DNA of 64,000 nt from Kalaharituber pfeilii (taxonomy: Eukaryota; Ascomycota; Pezizomycetes; Pezizales; Pezizaceae), in the NCBI GenBank assembly GCA_015179045.1, contig WHUZ01000028.1:496001-560000 (forward strand), read 5' to 3'. Each line of letters opens with the position of its first letter. Positions within the stretch are counted from its first letter, which is position 1. Positions 33,310 through 43,400 of this stretch are shown here, piece after piece. Made by a program: the position numbers and the translations under genes. The notes beneath the pieces were generated by a model, which searched no databases, was not told where the DNA came from, and was given only the letters and a program-made list of their open reading frames with translations.

Positions 33310-33930
33310 ATCACTCTCGTTCTCGTCTTCCTGATTCGTACAATTTCCTAAGCTTGTTTTATCACATTTATATGAGCATGCAACTTGGAAAATACATTTA
33401 CAGCAATGAGGAGAAGTAGATACAATTTGAAGACAACGATTAAGAATAGATAGAAGATTAAGAGGTACCAATATATGGGTGGTATAGGTAATGAGTATAC
33501 CAGTAAGAACTATATACTAGTGAGAACTATAGAGAGAAGAATAGAGTTTTCATAGGCTTTTACTTATATATTTACCAGATAGATTATTCACATGGAATCA
33601 TTAGTATAGTTATACATACATTAACTGGTGATAGTGCTAAGTCCAGTAATATAGTATACTTTCGAGGCCGAACGTTGTACAATGAACTACGTTCTACACA
33701 ATCGTAGCTTGTTGCAGGTGTCAGCATTAGCTACGATAGCATGTATTGTCAATAACAGCTAGTGCGGTATATTCTGATGATTGCATACAAGGTCACGCTG
33801 TCGAATGGAGTAAGAGAGATTTAATCGCATGATGAGTGAAGTTAGCTACATACAGGATCCACTACCACGATAGACCTTGCGTTGAAACCCTGTCATCCAC
33901 TTGAAAAAGAGAATTAACACAATGCACCTC
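33310..33930. other. 3' flank of family copy C
   Basis: AT-rich, no ORF. 33310-33560 resembles 45659-45790. 33680-33900 resembles the sequence downstream of B (12500-12740) and D (57420-57720), including TAGCATGTATT and GATATATTC(C/T)GATGA-like blocks. Confidence 0.5.
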
Positions 33931-34001
33931 AACTATCCACCATTTCAACATTTCCACTACGTGGCGCTAGCATAACTCTACCGCACACAACAGGCCCAAC
34001 T

Positions 34002-35266
34002 TCATCTAGCAATAAAGTAAAATAACGCAGTAGCTGACTTTCCTTCGCGCAACACAATATGGGGATCTCCAGAACATGCCGATAGAAACTTCCCCGGAAA
34101 AGTTGCAGACTCGATGTACCTCCCTCCACTGTCATCTTCATGAAGGCAAAACATCTCTTTGCTGCCACATGGCCAGCTTATGTTGAGAGCTCCTGCCCCC
34201 TCATTTTGGTCAGCGCAACCTTTTACACTCAGGTACCACACGCCGACCATGTACCTCAGTCCGGATGTGCAGAAAGAGACCATTCCGTTCGGATGGTTTG
34301 CAAGTGTGAAAGTCGTGCTTCCTGTGAAAGTCGTGCTGGCTTTCAAAGTGGGTAACCCAAACAAACCTGTGTTAACCGCAATGAACGTATTGTGTAGTTC
34401 CGATTTAAGGACAAAGCGTCCGCATTTTTTATGCTGTGCCTCTAGCTGTTGGAGACTGCTCTGCAATCCTGATTTCTCATTTCCGTTCTTACTTTAGTAT
34501 TGCCTGTAATCCAGATTGATATGCTTGCACTTGAACTCCAATTGAGTTTCTCACCTTTGACCTCTTGCTCATATTCCTGCTGTGTTTGGTCCATTTCTGT
34601 GAGCTTCGACTCCAATTGCATCTTTTCATCTTCTTCCTTCTCCTTATATTCTAAATATTCCTGTCGCACTTCTTTCAAATCCAGCTCCAATTGCTTTTTC
34701 TCACTTTCATATCTCAGTTCATTCTCTTCCAGTGCTCGCTCCATACCCTTGATTCGTGCCTCAAGTTGATTAATAATTGTTTGCTTCATTTGTAATGAAT
34801 CCTCCAAGTGCTTTATGATTGTTTGCTTAGTTTGCGCTGAATCTTCGGCAATGGCAAGCTTTGTTCTGAGGGCTTCCATAGTAACTTTATTCTCACTTTG
34901 CTCTGGGTGCTGTTGCTCCTCAATGTAGCCCGAAGTTACTGTGTATCCGCTGGATGCATAGCGAGAGGCGTCTGGAGTGACTAGCTGATCGCGATGCTGG
35001 GGGAGTGAGAGGTTATCGCGATATGGTTTCCGAGCCTACATATCATTATTAGTAAGGGGTTATCTGCACGAGAGGAATATATTTTCCACCGAATTAACAA
35101 GCTTCGCAAATATAAGTTGGGAATGAAATATGTCTTCATTCCCCACATTACAGAACCATTCCCATAGGCTGTCCAGCTTCTCGTCAGTCAGAAATTCATC
35201 AGACCCCGTCAGGTCAGGATCACGCTGTTGCTGGGCTGGCACTCGGGTTTGCGCCATGCTGTCCAT
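34002..35266 (-). pseudogene. Coiled-coil / beta-trefoil family, copy C (pseudogene)
   Basis: Exon 1 is 35266-35090 (59 codons, MDSMAQTRVPAQQQ), intron 35089-35036 (54 nt, GTGGAA...TGTAG), and exon 2 from 35035. The frame holds through the coiled coil until about 34550, where one A is missing from an A run relative to copy B. In the shifted frame a TAA follows near 34500. The trefoil part (34466-34002) is open: CGRFVLKSELHNTFIAVN, GVWYLSVKGC, EMFCLHEDDSGGRYIE, KFLSACSGDPHIVLR, ALFYFIAR. A short duplication (AAAGTCGTGCT twice, about 34310-34345) adds TTFTGS-like residues. Confidence 0.8.
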
Positions 35267-36010
35267 GCGTGGTTTGTGGTTAAAGAAATATCTCGGCGAT
35301 AAGCAATTTGAAGATGTGCTTTGATTGAAGAAATATATAGTCTCGGAATCGGAGAAATATACTAGACAATTGCACTGAATTCAACTAAAATGCACTTGAA
35401 TTATATTAAGATCAATGTCCGGGAAGTCAGGCCTCCTGCCAAGACCAAGCCCCGAAACTGCAATCCCTTGCAACCAACACTAACAAGAAGGACGTGTGTA
35501 GTCTCGGAACCAGGCGCTGACTAAGCGGAGTTTCATGCATGAATGTGCTCCGCTAGGCTGACTAAGTCTGGTTACGAGACTAGACGTGTGTAACAAAACG
35601 GAAATATTTACTCACTGGCATGGATAGGTATTTATTATTATTTTTTGTGGTATTGGACACATAAACGCATTTAATCTGTGTTCAGTTGCAGGTTGCGATG
35701 ATTTCGATAGCAAGGAGGCATACAAATCGTCGAATGTAGGCGGAGGTAGGAGGAGGAAAGCTGGAGACGCTCCTAGATTCGCAAGGGAATATATTGGGAA
35801 TAAAGACAACATATACCACTACGAAAGGAGTTCATAAAGGGGGTGCGATAGGAGAAACAATTGGATGAAAAATAAGAACAAACAAGCATGCGCGAAAGGA
35901 AAAATTCTAGGATGCACTCGGCAAGTATTTGCTTGCATTGGGCTTTTGAGGAAAGAGATACAGCAGACTCCCGATACTAGCATGTCCGGCATGAGAATAT
36001 ATTTGATGTA
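35267..36010 (-). promoter_or_regulatory. Conserved 5' flank of copy C
   Basis: It matches the flanks of A, B, D and E up to about 36000, including GTCCGGGAAGTCAGGCCTCC and GAGGAAAGCTGGAGA. The MITE at 35499 interrupts it. Confidence 0.5.
35499..35582. mobile_element. 84-bp hAT-like MITE
   Basis: Ends TAGTCTCG(G/T)AACCAG in inverted orientation with an 8-bp duplication GACGTGTG (35491-35498, 35583-35590). The inside is a near-palindrome with GCGGAG...CTCCGC. Absent from the equivalent position of the other family flanks. Confidence 0.8.
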
Positions 36011-36476
36011 AGTATGTCCGCCCACTAGCCTCGTCCACCGCTTCTCATACAAAATGGGATCTTAATATCTCTGCTTAGTCACCATAATTGTTCTCCCTCT
36101 TGGCACGCGAGTCTGGGCACGAGAACTACCATAAATTGAAAATTGAAATATTCTCGAAGGCTATCTGCCTATGAGACTAATCTGCCCTACATACAGTTTT
36201 CCCTTGCTATACCGGACCTCGTTGTACCGGAAACCTTGCTACACCGGACACTCTCAGGTTGCCACATACCGCTCCCATACAAAACCCTCTTGCTATACCG
36301 GACACACTAATTTTTTTTTTTTTTTTTTTTTATTTCATTACTCGCGTGCCGCCCTATGGGCTATGGCGAGGTATATATAAACTAAAGAAAAGAAACTAAG
36401 TCACTAAATACATGTGTTTCCCGCGTGTCCTTCGTGATGCGGGTAGTTTCCACCCAGAGCCGTGTCTAGGACCTGT

Positions 36477-37487
36477 CTACTTCCTTCCCCTGTTTGTCTC
36501 ATACACGTCTGCCTTCAACCACCTTCCTCCGAGTTTGACTTTCCCGATGTCCTTTGGTGTCTCCAGGTAAGCGACCACGGAACTCGTCTGCTTGCCTTCC
36601 TCGAGTAGGATTGTCTTTTTGCGTAGCCACCTTATCCCTGTGATCTTGCCTATATCGTTGGAAGCCTCCAACCATCTTTGGACGTTCCCCAAGTCTTTCC
36701 TCAGGGCTATTCCGTGTACGACTATGCCTTGCCTCGCAGTGGGGCAGTTCGGGGGCTGGGGTCTGGTTTTGCGTGGGATAGGGGCCGGGGTGGCGGCGGG
36801 TGTCGTTGGTTCGGGTTCGGGGGTTGTGATGGGGGATGGTGTCGTGGGGGAGGCTCCCGAGGGAGCCGCCGGTTCATCGACCGCAGGAGAGGAGGCAATC
36901 TTCTTGGCTTCCTTCTTGTTCAGCTGTCTTTTTATCTGGTAGGGGGTTGTCTGTGACGGCTGTTTGCCCTTCCTCTTCCTCGCTGACGATGTCGAAGTCT
37001 TGGGTGCTACCCCATCGGAAACGTGTTCCTCCGAGAGTAGCACGTAGTAGTTGAAGCTGCGGGCTTCTGGTGTTGGTTCCTCCGGCGCCGTGTCTACACA
37101 CGTGATCTGACCGAGACCCAGCGTCTGTGGCGGTGGTGGAGGCGGTGGTGGCGGTGGGGGTGGTGGCCGTGCCGGCGGAGTGTCAATCGTGGTGATGGGG
37201 CTGAGCCCCAGTGTCTGTGGCGGTGGTACCGGCTGTAATCCTATGGGGAGTTGGCCTGGTCGCAGCGCTGTGATCCCTTCCGGCAGCGGGATCGCATTGT
37301 CTTCGAACTGGAAAATCAGTTTTGCCCCGTTTGGCGGGGTTTCACTGACTTCCATCTCTTCCTTCCATATACAAACCATTATGTCGTACCATGCCTTCTT
37401 CAGTATCAGGCGGACGGGGACATCGTCGGGGGCGGGGTCTGGCTTGGGGGCCGCGGCGGGTCTCTTGTTTTTTCTGTCTTTTGGCAT
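36477..37487 (-). CDS. ORF1-like RNA-binding protein of a non-LTR element
   Basis: 336 residues, uninterrupted, starting MPKDRKNKRPAAAPK at the first ATG after the leader. Residues about 25-75 form a conserved N-terminal segment (KKAWYDIMVCIWKEEMEV, AKLIFQFED). Residues 80-150 are Pro-rich with two copies of a TLGLSPI/QI...(I/V)DT.P motif. Residues 150-255 are basic/Pro/Ala rich. The last 85 residues (GIVVHGIALRKDLGNVQRWL, GIRWLRKK, TSSVVAYLET, KVKLGGRWLKADVYETNRG) have the alternating pattern of an RRM-like fold seen in fungal LINE ORF1 proteins. The CCHC knuckles that normally follow are missing and the protein stops directly after. It probably binds its own RNA; retrotransposition would need RT supplied by a LINE. 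Confidence 0.75.
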   Translation of the reverse strand: MPKDRKNKRPAAAPKPDPAPDDVPVRLILKKAWYDIMVCIWKEEMEVSETPPNGAKLIFQFEDNAIPLPEGITALRPGQLPIGLQPVPPPQTLGLSPITTIDTPPARPPPPPPPPPPPPPQTLGLGQITCVDTAPEEPTPEARSFNYYVLLSEEHVSDGVAPKTSTSSARKRKGKQPSQTTPYQIKRQLNKKEAKKIASSPAVDEPAAPSGASPTTPSPITTPEPEPTTPAATPAPIPRKTRPQPPNCPTARQGIVVHGIALRKDLGNVQRWLEASNDIGKITGIRWLRKKTILLEEGKQTSSVVAYLETPKDIGKVKLGGRWLKADVYETNRGRK

Positions 37488-37639
37488 TTCTATTGGCTGT
37501 TTGGTGTCTTATGGTCGGATGCTATTGGGTCTTGGCACCGCGGTGGTGTGGGTGATGTGCTGGCAACGAAGGTGGTGAGCTGAGGGATTCTCGAAATTTC
37601 ACCCCTGGGGGGAAATTTGTTGTATCCGGTATTTGAGAA

Positions 37640-37769
37640 TAAAAAAAAAGGATCAAAAGACTCAGCTCGCTGAGCACTTTCGATCTATGTAATTTTCAGC
37701 GGGGGGGACGTTGTGGTTGCGGAGTCGCTTCCAAACGCTCGTCCTGAGGTAGTTGTTGTCAGTGATATG
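37640..37769 (-). promoter_or_regulatory. Structured 5' end of the ORF1-only element
   Basis: The RNA would contain GGACG...CGTCC pairing (37744-37740 with 37710-37706) and the 35-nt GATC-to-GATC hairpin at 37685-37651 with the CTCAG/CTGAG inner stem. The same block occurs at 54290-54166, 20330-20446 and 61290-61387. An internal promoter is expected here from knowledge of non-LTR elements. Confidence 0.55.
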
Positions 37770-38099
37770 ACCGGACACACTAAGAATACCGGACCGGACA
37801 GGAATTGCCAGGCACTTACCCCCCTGTCTCCATACAAATAATATTTGCTATACCGGATACACTAACACTGATATGTCCAATCTTAGCTATCCCACATTGC
37901 ATTCACCTTTCAGATGCTTTCTAAACTTAACATTACATAATAAAATTAGGCTGTCGTTGTTCCCAATTACATCATTTTTGCTGCCCATCCTATTCTGTTC
38001 TGCCAAGCATTATATTCTATAACGGAACCTTGCTATACCGGACGAAAAAGACCGGATGTAACAGATCCGGTATGGCAAGGGAAAACTGTAGCTGGTTAC

Positions 38100-38275
38100 T
38101 GTTAGAGATCTACAGTAATGTCGGAGTGTCGGAGGTGTCGGATATCAGAGAGGTCCGTGATAAAGGGTGGTAAGGGCCCGAGAGCAACCTCATGCTCTAT
38201 GTATATAGGTGTATTACTTTGGCTACTCTCTCTACGAAGGAATAACAATCATCTCTTTCTACCCAAAGCTCAACA
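38100..38275. repeat. Solo LTR (176 bp)
   Basis: TGTTAGAGATC...AGCTCAACA with duplication GTTAC at 38095-38099 and 38276-38280. A TATATAGG box near 38200 suggests plus orientation. Length and ends are typical of a small Copia LTR. Confidence 0.75.
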
Positions 38276-38280
38276 GTTAC

Positions 38281-38638
38281 GAGACTACCTACATAGTAGG
38301 TAATTCACTCAACCAGAACTATAATGAACTTCTTGCACTAGGCCTATAAGAGCAAGCTTATCGATAAGATATACCTATTCAAGGAGAAGCGTTAGTCCGT
38401 AGAGGGGTAGTGCAACCAGACTAGAGAAGCGTCGTCGCATCGGAAGTACTAGTCTGGCTAACTACGGAAAGCTGAAAGGAATGCAATTACCTGTTTTCAC
38501 TCCTGCAAGTTATCCTCTTATGTAGTCTGGTTGCATCTTATGTAGCACTTTTCCAAATCTTATTTAGCTCTAGACATCTTCTCTGTTCCCTATATTTCCT
38601 TGGCCCTCTTTTACAAACCTTTTATTTTCTACATCATT
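38281..38638. other. Stretch without recognisable gene
   Basis: No ORF or repeat boundary recognised. Contains two TAGTCTGGTTGCA / GCAACCAGACTA inverted motifs (about 38410 and 38524). Confidence 0.35.
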
Positions 38639-38655
38639 CTTGTATGTCTTCGAGT

Positions 38656-38938
38656 TGGGGGGGGGGGGAGGAGGAGTTGAGAGAATAGGGAGACAGAGAA
38701 AAGAGCTGGAAGCGGACGGCGGAGAACGGGATGAGCTGGAGAGGTTCTTTTCCGGAATCGAGTTGTAGCGGCGGGGGGCGGGGGGCAGGGGGCAGGGGGC
38801 GCAGAGGGGGAGGCGACGTCATGTAGATAGAAATTTTCGTTTAACCTGTCTTCGGGCTATGAGGGCTTGCCCAGGGACCCTGCCATGGCTTAGCACTGCA
38901 AGCGGGGTAACGTGATAAAAAAAATAAAAAAAATAAAA
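38656..38938 (+). mobile_element. 5'-truncated non-LTR insertion, type 2 tail
   Basis: Duplication TTGTATGTCTT(C/T)GAG just left (38640-38654) and right (38939-38953). The body is purine-rich UTR and the type 2 tail (38846 onward). No coding potential. Confidence 0.75.
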
Positions 38939-39103
38939 TTGTATGTCTTTGAGCCTCCCTGTAAATAGTTCTGTATACGAATATATTTCGTATAAGTATA
39001 TACTCCCCGCCGATGATATTCTTATATCGAGAGTCTATCTTATTCTTTGCCCTTTTGCCTCCGAGCATCAAGGGCATAGACCCAGGGGCGCTGCCATGGT
39101 GGA

Positions 39104-39650
39104 GCGTTTTTTTTTTTTTTTTTTTTCGAAATCAGTTCTAGTATGCCGTCCTCGGGGCTATGACGAGAATAATTACGAAGGAGAAAAAGAACAGAAAAAG
39201 GGAAAATTTCAGCCATCCTGCACCCCTCTTATAAAGCCGTCCACAAGCATAATGGCAGATGCTTTCCTCCGAGCATCAAGGGTTTCGACCCAGGGGCCCT
39301 GCCATAGCGAATGATGATTCAAAAAAAAACATAATAAAAAGAAAAAAAAGGATAACGGCATAGAATCAACGAAAGGAAAATTCTGACCTCTTCCACCAAT
39401 CTCATCGGGTCCGCAAACGCGTCTCCTTCTCACTCGCTGGCCACCGGGGGGTTTCTCATCGCCTCCAGTGCCCCGGGGTACTTCCTCTTCCAGGCTTCTC
39501 ACCTCCCCCAGATGCGCTCCCTGGTCGCCCCCTTCCCCGCACCACCGGCCCTCCGGGCTGTCCGTGTTGCCTATCTCGAATCTCCATCCCTTGAGGTCCT
39601 TCCCTCCCAGCAAGCCCACCAGGGTACTGACCTACCTTCCTAATCCCCGC
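39104..39650 (-). pseudogene. LINE 3' end with zinc knuckle, type 1 tail
   Basis: The minus strand encodes GLLGGKDLKGWRFEIGNTD and a decayed knuckle (EGRWCGEGG) at about 39480-39619. A UTR leads to a diverged hairpin (CTCGTCATAGCCCCGAGG) and poly(A) at 39104-39125. A plus-strand type 2 micro-insertion lies inside it. Confidence 0.7.
39261..39350 (+). mobile_element. Type 2 micro-retroinsertion
   Basis: Body CCTCCGAGCATCAAGGG, GGTTTCGACCC hairpin, CCTGCCATAGCGAA, A-rich end. Imperfect duplication ATAA(T/C)GGCA on both sides. A similar body without its own A tail lies at 39058-39103. Confidence 0.65.
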
Positions 39651-39670
39651 AGGAGTACATATCCTAAGTC

Positions 39671-39709
39671 GGCTCCGTGGGAAACACTATATGTTCCCCA
39701 CGGAGCCGG
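39671..39709. repeat. Short perfect hairpin
   Basis: GGCTCCGTGGG and CCCACGGAGCC separated by 15 nt of AT-rich sequence. Not part of any recognised element. Confidence 0.55.
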
Positions 39710-39838
39710 CCTGCCCAGGAATACCTGGCTTGGTGAAGAACGTGAATGTACCTTCATGTACCTATGTTGTGTATTGTAATAATATTAATTACTAGCTAAT
39801 GATTTTGCGAGCTATACCAACATAAATGAACTATCCAT

Positions 39839-39890
39839 TTTTTTTTTTTATATCAGTACTCGCATGCCGCCCTATGGGCTATGGCGAGGT
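39839..39890 (-). mobile_element. Type 1 micro-retroinsertion (52 bp)
   Basis: Perfect 13-bp duplication ATGAACTATCCAT (39826-39838, 39891-39903). The body starts ACCTCGCCATAGCCC on the minus strand. Confidence 0.9.
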
Positions 39891-39919
39891 ATGAACTATC
39901 CATGCACAACAATAGCACT

Positions 39920-40290
39920 TGTTAGAAACCATGAGCCGAACACACGCGAAACAGTCCGAGCGAAACAGTCCGAGCGAAACAGTCCGAGTGTGTAAAACAT
40001 CCGAACATCCGCGATGGCCTAAGCACTCCGAACATCCGCGATGGCCTAAGCACTCCGAACATCCGCAATGGCCTAAGCACTCCGAACATCCGCGATGGCC
40101 CAAACACTCCGGACTGAGTATTCCATATTAGGCAGTCCAAATTCTTAGCTGTTCTGTTCACTGGTTTTGTATGCAACTTCGTGTTATAGAGTTTTTGTAT
40201 ATATATGGGCTCTGGAAGCCCCGTTCTTGATTGATCATTAGAATCGAATACACACATCTCTGAGCCTATTCCTCTGTACTCCTTTTCACA
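39920..40290 (+). repeat. Copia 2 left LTR, with internal tandem repeats
   Basis: It contains about three copies of a 14-bp CGAAACAGTCCGAG unit (39946-39990) and four of a 27-bp GAACATCCGCGATGGCCTAA-type unit (40000-40110), in the region expected to hold the promoter. The right LTR has the same arrays. Confidence 0.88.
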
Positions 40291-40306
40291 GGTTATGAGC
40301 CCGGAC
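40291..40306 (+). promoter_or_regulatory. Primer-binding site of Copia 2
   Basis: GGTTATGAGCCCGG directly after the LTR, the same site as in Copia 1: complementary to the initiator methionine tRNA anticodon arm. Confidence 0.72.
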
Positions 40307-40495
40307 TGTGCAATATAGTCCACCGCATTTAAGTCGCACTTTTTTCACACACTTGCACTCCTTGCTCGCACTCCTCACTTGTGCTCCTCGCTCACATTCC
40401 TCGCTTGCACTCCTCGCTCGTGCTCCTCGCTTCTCGAATCCCTCGAGCTCACCTGCTCTCCACGTCTACTACTGCAAACATCAAATCATCCTACA

Positions 40496-43400
40496 ATGTC
40501 TGGATCCACCTCCACCACTGCTGATGTCTTTCGCCATAAACATGGACAAGCTCCCATGCTTACAACCTCAAACTACCAACAATGGAGCGTGGCCATGAAG
40601 TTCATTCTCAAGGCCTGCAATCTCTGGGAAATCGTCAATGGCACTGAGCATGCCCCAGAACAAACTACCTTAGCCTCCCGAGCATCACGAGCATCAAGCA
40701 GTGCCGGACCATCCACCTCAGGCCCCAATACAAACTCAGAAGCTCTAGCTAAGTTTACCAAACGCTCTAATCAAGCTGCTTCCATTATTTTCGGCTCTCT
40801 GACACTATCTGCTCAAGCTTATCTTGGAAATGCAGATGAGCCTACTGAGATGTGGAAGGCCCTCAAGCAAAGACTTGACACAGTTGCAAACCGCTCTGGT
40901 ATTAACGCAATTCAGATGGCCTTTGGAAACGATAAAATGGGTGAACATGAGAAAGTATCTGCATGGATTAGCAGACTCATAGGTTACCAAAAATGCGTTG
41001 ACCCACACTGATGACCCTATTACTGACAGAGGAATGGTCAATCACATCCTCCGCCATCTCTCACCCAAATTTTCAGGCATACGTCGTGTAATAGCAGAGA
41101 AACCAATTCCAGAACAGACTATCAACTATGTCCTCAGTACCCTTGTTGACTATGAAACTCAGCTCGAACCAATAACCACTACTACCGCCGGAGCACTGGC
41201 AACGAATAGCCGTGGAGGAGGCCGTGATCGTGGCCGTGGCTACAGATCAGGACGTGGCGGCCGTGGCGGATATAGAGTCAACAAGAGAGATACCCAGTCT
41301 AAGCGAATTGCAGGAGTATGTTGGTACTGCACAAAAGAAGGACACAAAGCAGAGGATTGCAGATTACAGAAGAAGGCAATTGAGCTCAAGAACAAAAGAG
41401 AGAAACTGAGCCCCGCATCCAATACAGATGATTCCAACAAATCGAGTGCTAACCTGACAAGGATGTATATTGCCAAAGCCTCTGCAACTAGAGCTACCCT
41501 TACCAATTGTCAACGAAGAACCTGGTACATTGACTCTGGAGCCAGTGACCACATGTGCTCCACTCTGTCAGACTTCACAAGCCACAAGACACTTGCAAAG
41601 CCACGTAAGGTACTACTGGGAGACAACTACACAATTTTCGCTACAGCAATAGGAACCATGACTATTCAGGGTAATGAACGGTGCATGACTCTTGAATCTG
41701 TGTTATATGTTCCAGATCTCAAATGCAACCTCTTCTCAGTAGCAAAAGCAGAGGATGCAGGTTACAGCACATTATTTAAGTCAGGCACCTGCAGGATTGC
41801 AGATGAACAGGACCGACCAGTCATCACTGTCAAACGTCGAGATGGAATGTACGTAATTAACCTCCGAAAAACCCACGCCGTGCCTGCCACCACCGTGCCT
41901 GCCACCACCGTGCCTGCCACCACCGTGCCTGCCACCACCGTGCCTGCCACCACCGTGCCTGCCACCACCGTGCCTGCCACCACCGTGCCTGCCACCACCG
42001 TGCCTGCCACCACCGTGCCTGCCACCACCGTGCCTGCCACCACCGTGCCTGCCACCACCGTGCCTGCCACCACCGTGCCTGCCGCTGCCGCTACCGTGCC
42101 TGCCACCACCGTTCTGGCTAAAGGTACACTCGAGCTCTGGCATTACTGCCTAGGACACCTGAATACAGCTGCTGTTAAGACGCTCGCCAATGGTCTTGCA
42201 ACTGGCATAGAGCTGCGAAAGGCAGAGCTATCCAAAGATGGCAGTCCCTGTTTTCCATGCCTGCAAGGCAAACAGAAGGTCACAATCAATCGAACACCCT
42301 CTGAGAGGGCAACTGAGCCCCTCCAACTCATTCACTCTGACTCTGCTGGTCCATTCCCAGTCACACCTGGAAACTCTAGGTACTTCCTCCTCTACATTGA
42401 TGACTATTCACGCATGACATGGGTATACATCCTTGAATCCAAAACAGTTGAAGAGGTCTGCAGTGCTTTTCAAGACTTTAAAGCACATGTAGAGAAGGAA
42501 AGTGGGAGAGTTATCAAACGTTTCAGGTGTGACAATGGCAAGGGAGAATATGACAACCGCAGATTCCGAGGTATTCTGTCAAGCAGCGGTATCTCCTATG
42601 AACCCAGCGCACCCTACACTCAGCATCAAAATGGAGTCAGTGAAAGAAAAATTAGGACTATCAAGGAGATGGCAGTGTCTATGAGGTGTGCTGCTAAGCT
42701 TGATGAGGAATTCTGGGCAGAAGCTACTGCAACAGCTGTGTATATCTTGAACAGGTCACCTACACGAGCTCTCGAGAACAAAACGCCCTATGAGGCCTGG
42801 TATGGCAAGAAACCGGCCCTGCACCACCTGCGCATTTTTGGATGTCACGCCTATGCACATATCCCAAAACAGAAGCGTCGTACCATGCAAGCTAAGTCAC
42901 AGCAGTGCATCTTCATCGGCTATTCACCTACTACAACCAAGCAGTGGCGAGTTTGGGACCCACAAGGCCGTCGGGCATACATTGTAGCTGACGTGGTATT
43001 CGACGAGAGAAAACCAATGGGCATCACCACAGCTGAGCAGCTGAATGCACCTACCAGCTGCAGTACAGAAGAGCTACAGGATGTTAACATGCCTGACATC
43101 TGGCCAGAAGACAGAATCACTGAGATTGCTGATGAACCTACGACGCCGGCTATGACGCCAGGTGCGACACTGCCTATGACTCGGATACCGGCCACGATGC
43201 CTCAACGGACAGAGCCTGACATACCACGCCTACGTCTTGGAGAAGAAATCATTGAGAAACGCCCACGCCGCTCGCGTGCTGCAGCTACCAGTTCTATGAC
43301 TGGTAAAGACCCCAATGCCGACCAGATGGCTAAGCACCACACAATCCACGTGTCCACTGTGCATACTGATGCAAGTGAAGAGATATCTAGGTGCTGTCAC

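Larger units (their letters stand above)
36311..37769 (-). mobile_element. ORF1-only non-LTR element, type 1 tail, complete (1459 bp)
   Basis: Perfect 14-bp duplication ACCGGACACACTAA (36297-36310, 37770-37783). 5' to 3' on the minus strand: short leader, CAGGACGAGCG, 35-nt hairpin (37685-37651), second hairpin, ORF1 (37487-36477), about 100 nt UTR, type 1 hairpin, poly(A). There is no room for an ORF2. Confidence 0.9.
36194..38088. mobile_element. TA-flanked MITE with pogo-like ends, split by an ORF1-only element
   Basis: Inverted ends CAGTTTTCCCTTGC(T/C)ATACC; TA at 36192-36193 and 38089-38090. The MITE alone is about 420 bp. It contains several internal CTATACCGGACA repeats. The insertion 36311-37769 is nested in one of them. 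No transposase. Confidence 0.85.

Noticed and set aside
36194..38088. One long autonomous transposon coding for the 336-residue protein
   Set aside because: The protein-coding segment has its own 14-bp target duplication, poly(A) and LINE tail; it is a nested retro-insertion in a small MITE.
39922..40323. Cys-rich repeat proteins (GHRGCSECL units) in the Copia 2 LTRs
   Set aside because: They arise from the 27-bp tandem array, occur in both LTRs, and overlap the LTR boundary; no independent support.
41762..42143. Long minus-strand GTVVA and RHGGG repeat ORFs
   Set aside because: They are antisense readings of the VPATT minisatellite inside the Copia Pol frame.
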